This document shows, in pieces, positions 61,928-64,000 of a DNA stretch of 64,000 nt. Every line of letters begins with the position of its first letter. Within the stretch, counting starts at the first letter, position 1. Made by a program: the position numbers and the translations under genes. Source of the DNA: Rummeliibacillus pycnus_B (GTDB taxonomy: Bacteria; Bacillota; Bacilli; Bacillales_A; Planococcaceae); the NCBI RefSeq assembly GCF_050459865.1, contig NZ_JBCMNM010000077.1:1-64000 (forward strand). Reading direction: 5' to 3'. Under the pieces are notes generated by a model. That model saw only the letters and a program-made list of their open reading frames with translations, searched no databases and had not been told where the DNA came from.

Positions 61928-62149
61928 ATGATTGCTCTAACGAAACTAAATAAAAAACCGTTCTTTTTAAATGCTTTATACATAGAATCGGTCGAGGAGT
62001 TTCCTGATACGACAATCACGTTAACGACCGGGCGAAAATATGTTGTATTAGAAACTATGGATGAAGTTCAATCGAAAATGATTCAATTTTACCGTAGTGT
62101 GCAACTCCTATCAAACCCGCACTTAAGAGGTGAAGAAGATGAAGAATAA
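61928..62149 (+). CDS. swrD: FlbD/SwrD family flagellar protein
   Basis: A 73-residue protein, MIALTKLNKKPFFLNALYIE and TTGRKYVVLETMDEV. In B. subtilis SwrD (YlzI) raises flagellar motor power for swarming. ATG 61928 is the family start; a longer frame from TTG 61880 would translate the hairpin and has no ribosome site. Its end overlaps fliL by 11 bases. Confidence 0.9.
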   Translation: MIALTKLNKKPFFLNALYIESVEEFPDTTITLTTGRKYVVLETMDEVQSKMIQFYRSVQLLSNPHLRGEEDEE

Positions 62150-62567
62150 TAAGTTATTATCAATAATGTTGATTATTTTAGTTTCAATTACACTTATTGG
62201 TGTTGTTGCAGCGGTTATTGTAACTCAATTCAATAAGGGAGCAGCAGCTCAAGTAGAAAATATTGACGATATTGTCGCATCATCAGTTGATGTAGAAGAA
62301 ATCACAACGAATATAGCAGATGATAGTTATGTAAAAATTGCGCTGAAAATCCAAACAAATAGTAAAGAAGCAGCTGCAGAATTAACAAAACGTGATTTTC
62401 AAGTAAAGAGTATCTTAATTGATGAGTTATCAGAAATGACAAAAGAAGATTTAGACGGTAAAAAAGGCAAAGAAATGCTTGAAAATACGTTGAAAACGAA
62501 GATAAATGAACTCATGCAAGACGGAGAAGTTCAACAAGTATATATAACTTCGTACATTAATCAGTAA
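62139..62567 (+). CDS. fliL: Flagellar basal-body-associated protein FliL
   Basis: Membrane protein that supports stator function. 142 residues: one N-terminal helix near 7-29 (LSIMLIILVSITLIGVVAAV) and an extracytoplasmic domain ending in the conserved GEVQQVYITSYINQ. ATG 62139 with AGAGGTG six bases upstream; GTG 62130 overlaps that site. Confidence 0.92.
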   Translation: MKNNKLLSIMLIILVSITLIGVVAAVIVTQFNKGAAAQVENIDDIVASSVDVEEITTNIADDSYVKIALKIQTNSKEAAAELTKRDFQVKSILIDELSEMTKEDLDGKKGKEMLENTLKTKINELMQDGEVQQVYITSYINQ

Positions 62568-62599
62568 TCATAATATGAATTGTAAATGGAGGTGGGCAA

Positions 62600-63595
62600 A
62601 TGGCAGGAGATGTGTTATCTCAATCCGAAATTGATGCGTTATTATCTGCATTATCAACTGGGGAAATGACTGCAGATGATATAAAAAAGGAAGAGGAAGC
62701 AAAAAAAGTTAAAGTGTATGATTTCAAACGAGCTCTCCGCTTCTCAAAAGATCAAATTCGTAGTTTAACGCGGATTCACGAAAACTTTGCACGCTTGCTA
62801 ACTACTTTTTTCTCAGCACAGCTTAGAACATACGTGCAAATTACTGTCGCATCAGTTGATCAAATACCATTTGAAGAGTTTATCCGGTCAATTCCGAATA
62901 TGACTTTGATAAATGTATTTGAAGTTCCTCCATTAGATGGTAATATTTTAATGGAAATTAACCCTAACATTGCTTATTCAATGTTAGATCGTTTGATGGG
63001 AGGTACAGGGGCGAGTCATAGCAACGTTGATAATCTAACAGAAATTGAAACGAAAATCATGACAAACCTATTTGAGCGTTCATTTGATAATTTGAGAGAA
63101 GCTTGGACGAACATTGCGGATATTGATCCTGTTTTAACAGAATTAGAAGTAAACCCGCAATTCTTACAAATGATTTCGCCAAATGAAACAGTTGTTGTGA
63201 TCTCATTCAACTCAATTATTGGTGAGACAAGTGGTATGATCAATATCTGTATTCCACATGTTGTTCTTGAGCCAATTGTTCCAAACTTATCTGTTCGATA
63301 CTGGATGCAATCAAACAAAAAAGAGGTTTCTCCAGAACAAACAGCAATTATCGAAAAACGCGTGAAACAATCTGATTTAAAAGTTGTAGCTGAACTAGGT
63401 ACTACAGATATAAGTATTGAAGATTTCTTATTCCTACAATTTGGTGATGTGATTCAGCTAAATCAGAAAATTAGTGAACCTCTTATTTTAAATGTTGGGG
63501 GTATTCCTAAATTTACTGTCCAACCAGGTAAGTTGAAAAATAGGATGGCTATACAAGTAATAGATTCTTTGAAAGGAGGAGACGATGATGAGTGA
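62600..63595 (+). CDS. fliM: Flagellar motor switch protein FliM
   Basis: C-ring protein that binds phospho-CheY. 331 residues: N-terminal CheY-binding motif LSQSEIDALLSAL, CheC-like middle domain with MGGTGASHSNVDNLTEIETKI, and the C-terminal SpoA domain (VVAELGTTDISIEDFLFLQF). GGAGGTGGG ahead of the ATG. Ends inside the start of fliY. Confidence 0.97.
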   Translation: MAGDVLSQSEIDALLSALSTGEMTADDIKKEEEAKKVKVYDFKRALRFSKDQIRSLTRIHENFARLLTTFFSAQLRTYVQITVASVDQIPFEEFIRSIPNMTLINVFEVPPLDGNILMEINPNIAYSMLDRLMGGTGASHSNVDNLTEIETKIMTNLFERSFDNLREAWTNIADIDPVLTELEVNPQFLQMISPNETVVVISFNSIIGETSGMINICIPHVVLEPIVPNLSVRYWMQSNKKEVSPEQTAIIEKRVKQSDLKVVAELGTTDISIEDFLFLQFGDVIQLNQKISEPLILNVGGIPKFTVQPGKLKNRMAIQVIDSLKGGDDDE

Positions 63596-64000
63596 TGAAA
63601 TGTTATCACAAGAAGAAATTGAAGCCCTATTAAGAGGCGAATCTATTGATACAGATAATGAACCGTCTTCTCGCACAGACTATAATGTGGAAGATTATTT
63701 AGATCCAATGTCACAAGATGCACTTGGTGAAATTGGTAATATTTCTTTCGGAAGTTCAGCAACAGCCTTATCTGCATTGCTAGGACAAAAAGTTGAGATT
63801 ACTACTCCTACCATTAGTATGATCAACCGTGATAAGTTAGAAGAGGAATTTCCAAATCCTTACGTGGCGATTCAAGTTGAATATACAATTGGTTTAATGG
63901 GGATGAATTTACTCGTTATCAAACAGTCTGATGCGGCGATTATTGCAGACTTAATGTTAGGAGGAGATGGAGTAACTCCTACAGAAGATTTAGGAGAAAT
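63588..64000 (+). CDS. fliY: Flagellar motor switch phosphatase FliY (partial, cut by window end)
   Basis: First 137 codons only. The N-terminal LSQEEIEALLRGES is a FliM-like CheY-binding motif; a CheC-type domain follows with ALGEIGNISFGSSATALSAL, where the Glu and Asn of EIGN form the CheY-P phosphatase site. The SpoA/FliN domain expected at the C-terminus lies beyond the window. ATG 63588 is eight bases from AAAGGAGG; ATG 63585 is also possible. Overlaps fliM by 8 bases. Confidence 0.93.
   Translation, partial: MSDEMLSQEEIEALLRGESIDTDNEPSSRTDYNVEDYLDPMSQDALGEIGNISFGSSATALSALLGQKVEITTPTISMINRDKLEEEFPNPYVAIQVEYTIGLMGMNLLVIKQSDAAIIADLMLGGDGVTPTEDLGE

Noticed and set aside
1..64000. CRISPR array, toxin-antitoxin pair, prophage, integrative element or antiphage system
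   Set aside because: Every sizeable gene is a recognised core Bacillales gene in conserved order; no array of spaced repeats, recombinase other than xerC, tRNA attachment site or unusual-composition gene cluster is visible.

Overview
The window is a low-G+C (AT-rich) chromosomal stretch from an endospore-forming, flagellated member of the Bacillales. Gene order follows the Bacillus subtilis block from yloC to fliY almost gene for gene. The presence of spoVM, fapR, codY, the SRP genes and the codY-fla/che junction all support this. A type I signal peptidase gene between rplS and rbgA and the protein divergence suggest a Lysinibacillus/Rummeliibacillus-like (Caryophanaceae/Planococcaceae) genome rather than Bacillus itself; that placement is inference. 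Every gene is on the + strand except rpmB. I see no tRNA, rRNA, CRISPR array, prophage, intact insertion sequence or plasmid function.

Layout. 1-356: end of a GC-rich interspersed repeat and an AT-rich gap. 357-14845: yicC, gmk, rpoZ, coaBC, priA, def, fmt, rsmB, rlmN, prpC, prkC, rsgA, rpe, thiN and spoVM, mostly packed or overlapping (nucleotide and CoA synthesis, replication restart, initiator-Met formylation and deformylation, rRNA modification, Ser/Thr signalling, ribosome assembly, spore coat anchoring). 14881-17342: rpmB on the minus strand, then an Asp23-family gene and fakA. 17620-24941: serine dehydratase, recG, then the FapR-controlled lipid genes fapR-plsX-fabD-fabG-acpP. 25079-36629: rnc-smc-ftsY, ylxM-ffh, rpsP-khpA-rimM-trmD, rplS with its L19 leader, signal peptidase and rbgA. 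36726-46630: rnhB, a FliK-like/FlhB-tail-like pair, sucCD, dprA, topA, trmFO. 46902-50627: xerC-hslV-hslU-codY. 50628-51447: the longest gene-free stretch, with several unexplained sequence structures. 51448-64000: the flagellar operon flgB-flgC-fliE-fliF-fliG-fliH-fliI-fliJ-ylxF-fliK-flgD-(flagellar operon protein)-flgE-flbD-fliL-fliM-fliY, the last gene cut by the window end.

How the genes work together. The region couples growth-rate functions (translation, lipid synthesis, protein targeting, chromosome condensation) to nutrient sensing by CodY and then to motility. Readable control sites include a FapR operator placed just after a strong promoter, an L19 leader RNA, a codY promoter with a CodY-box-like site at its predicted start, and about a dozen intrinsic terminators that divide the block into transcription units.

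I did not find a wholly new multi-gene system. The best leads are small: a SpoVM with a lysine-rich C-terminal extension; a GC-rich hairpin separating the flbD start from its only Shine-Dalgarno sequence; a nested stem element with competing pairings upstream of flgB; the FliK-like/FlhB-tail-like pair outside the flagellar operon; a possible frame break at the 5' end of rnc; a small inverted-repeat element between ftsY and ylxM; and the absence of remA between yicC and gmk. All positions and motifs were read by eye; no alignment or folding program was run.
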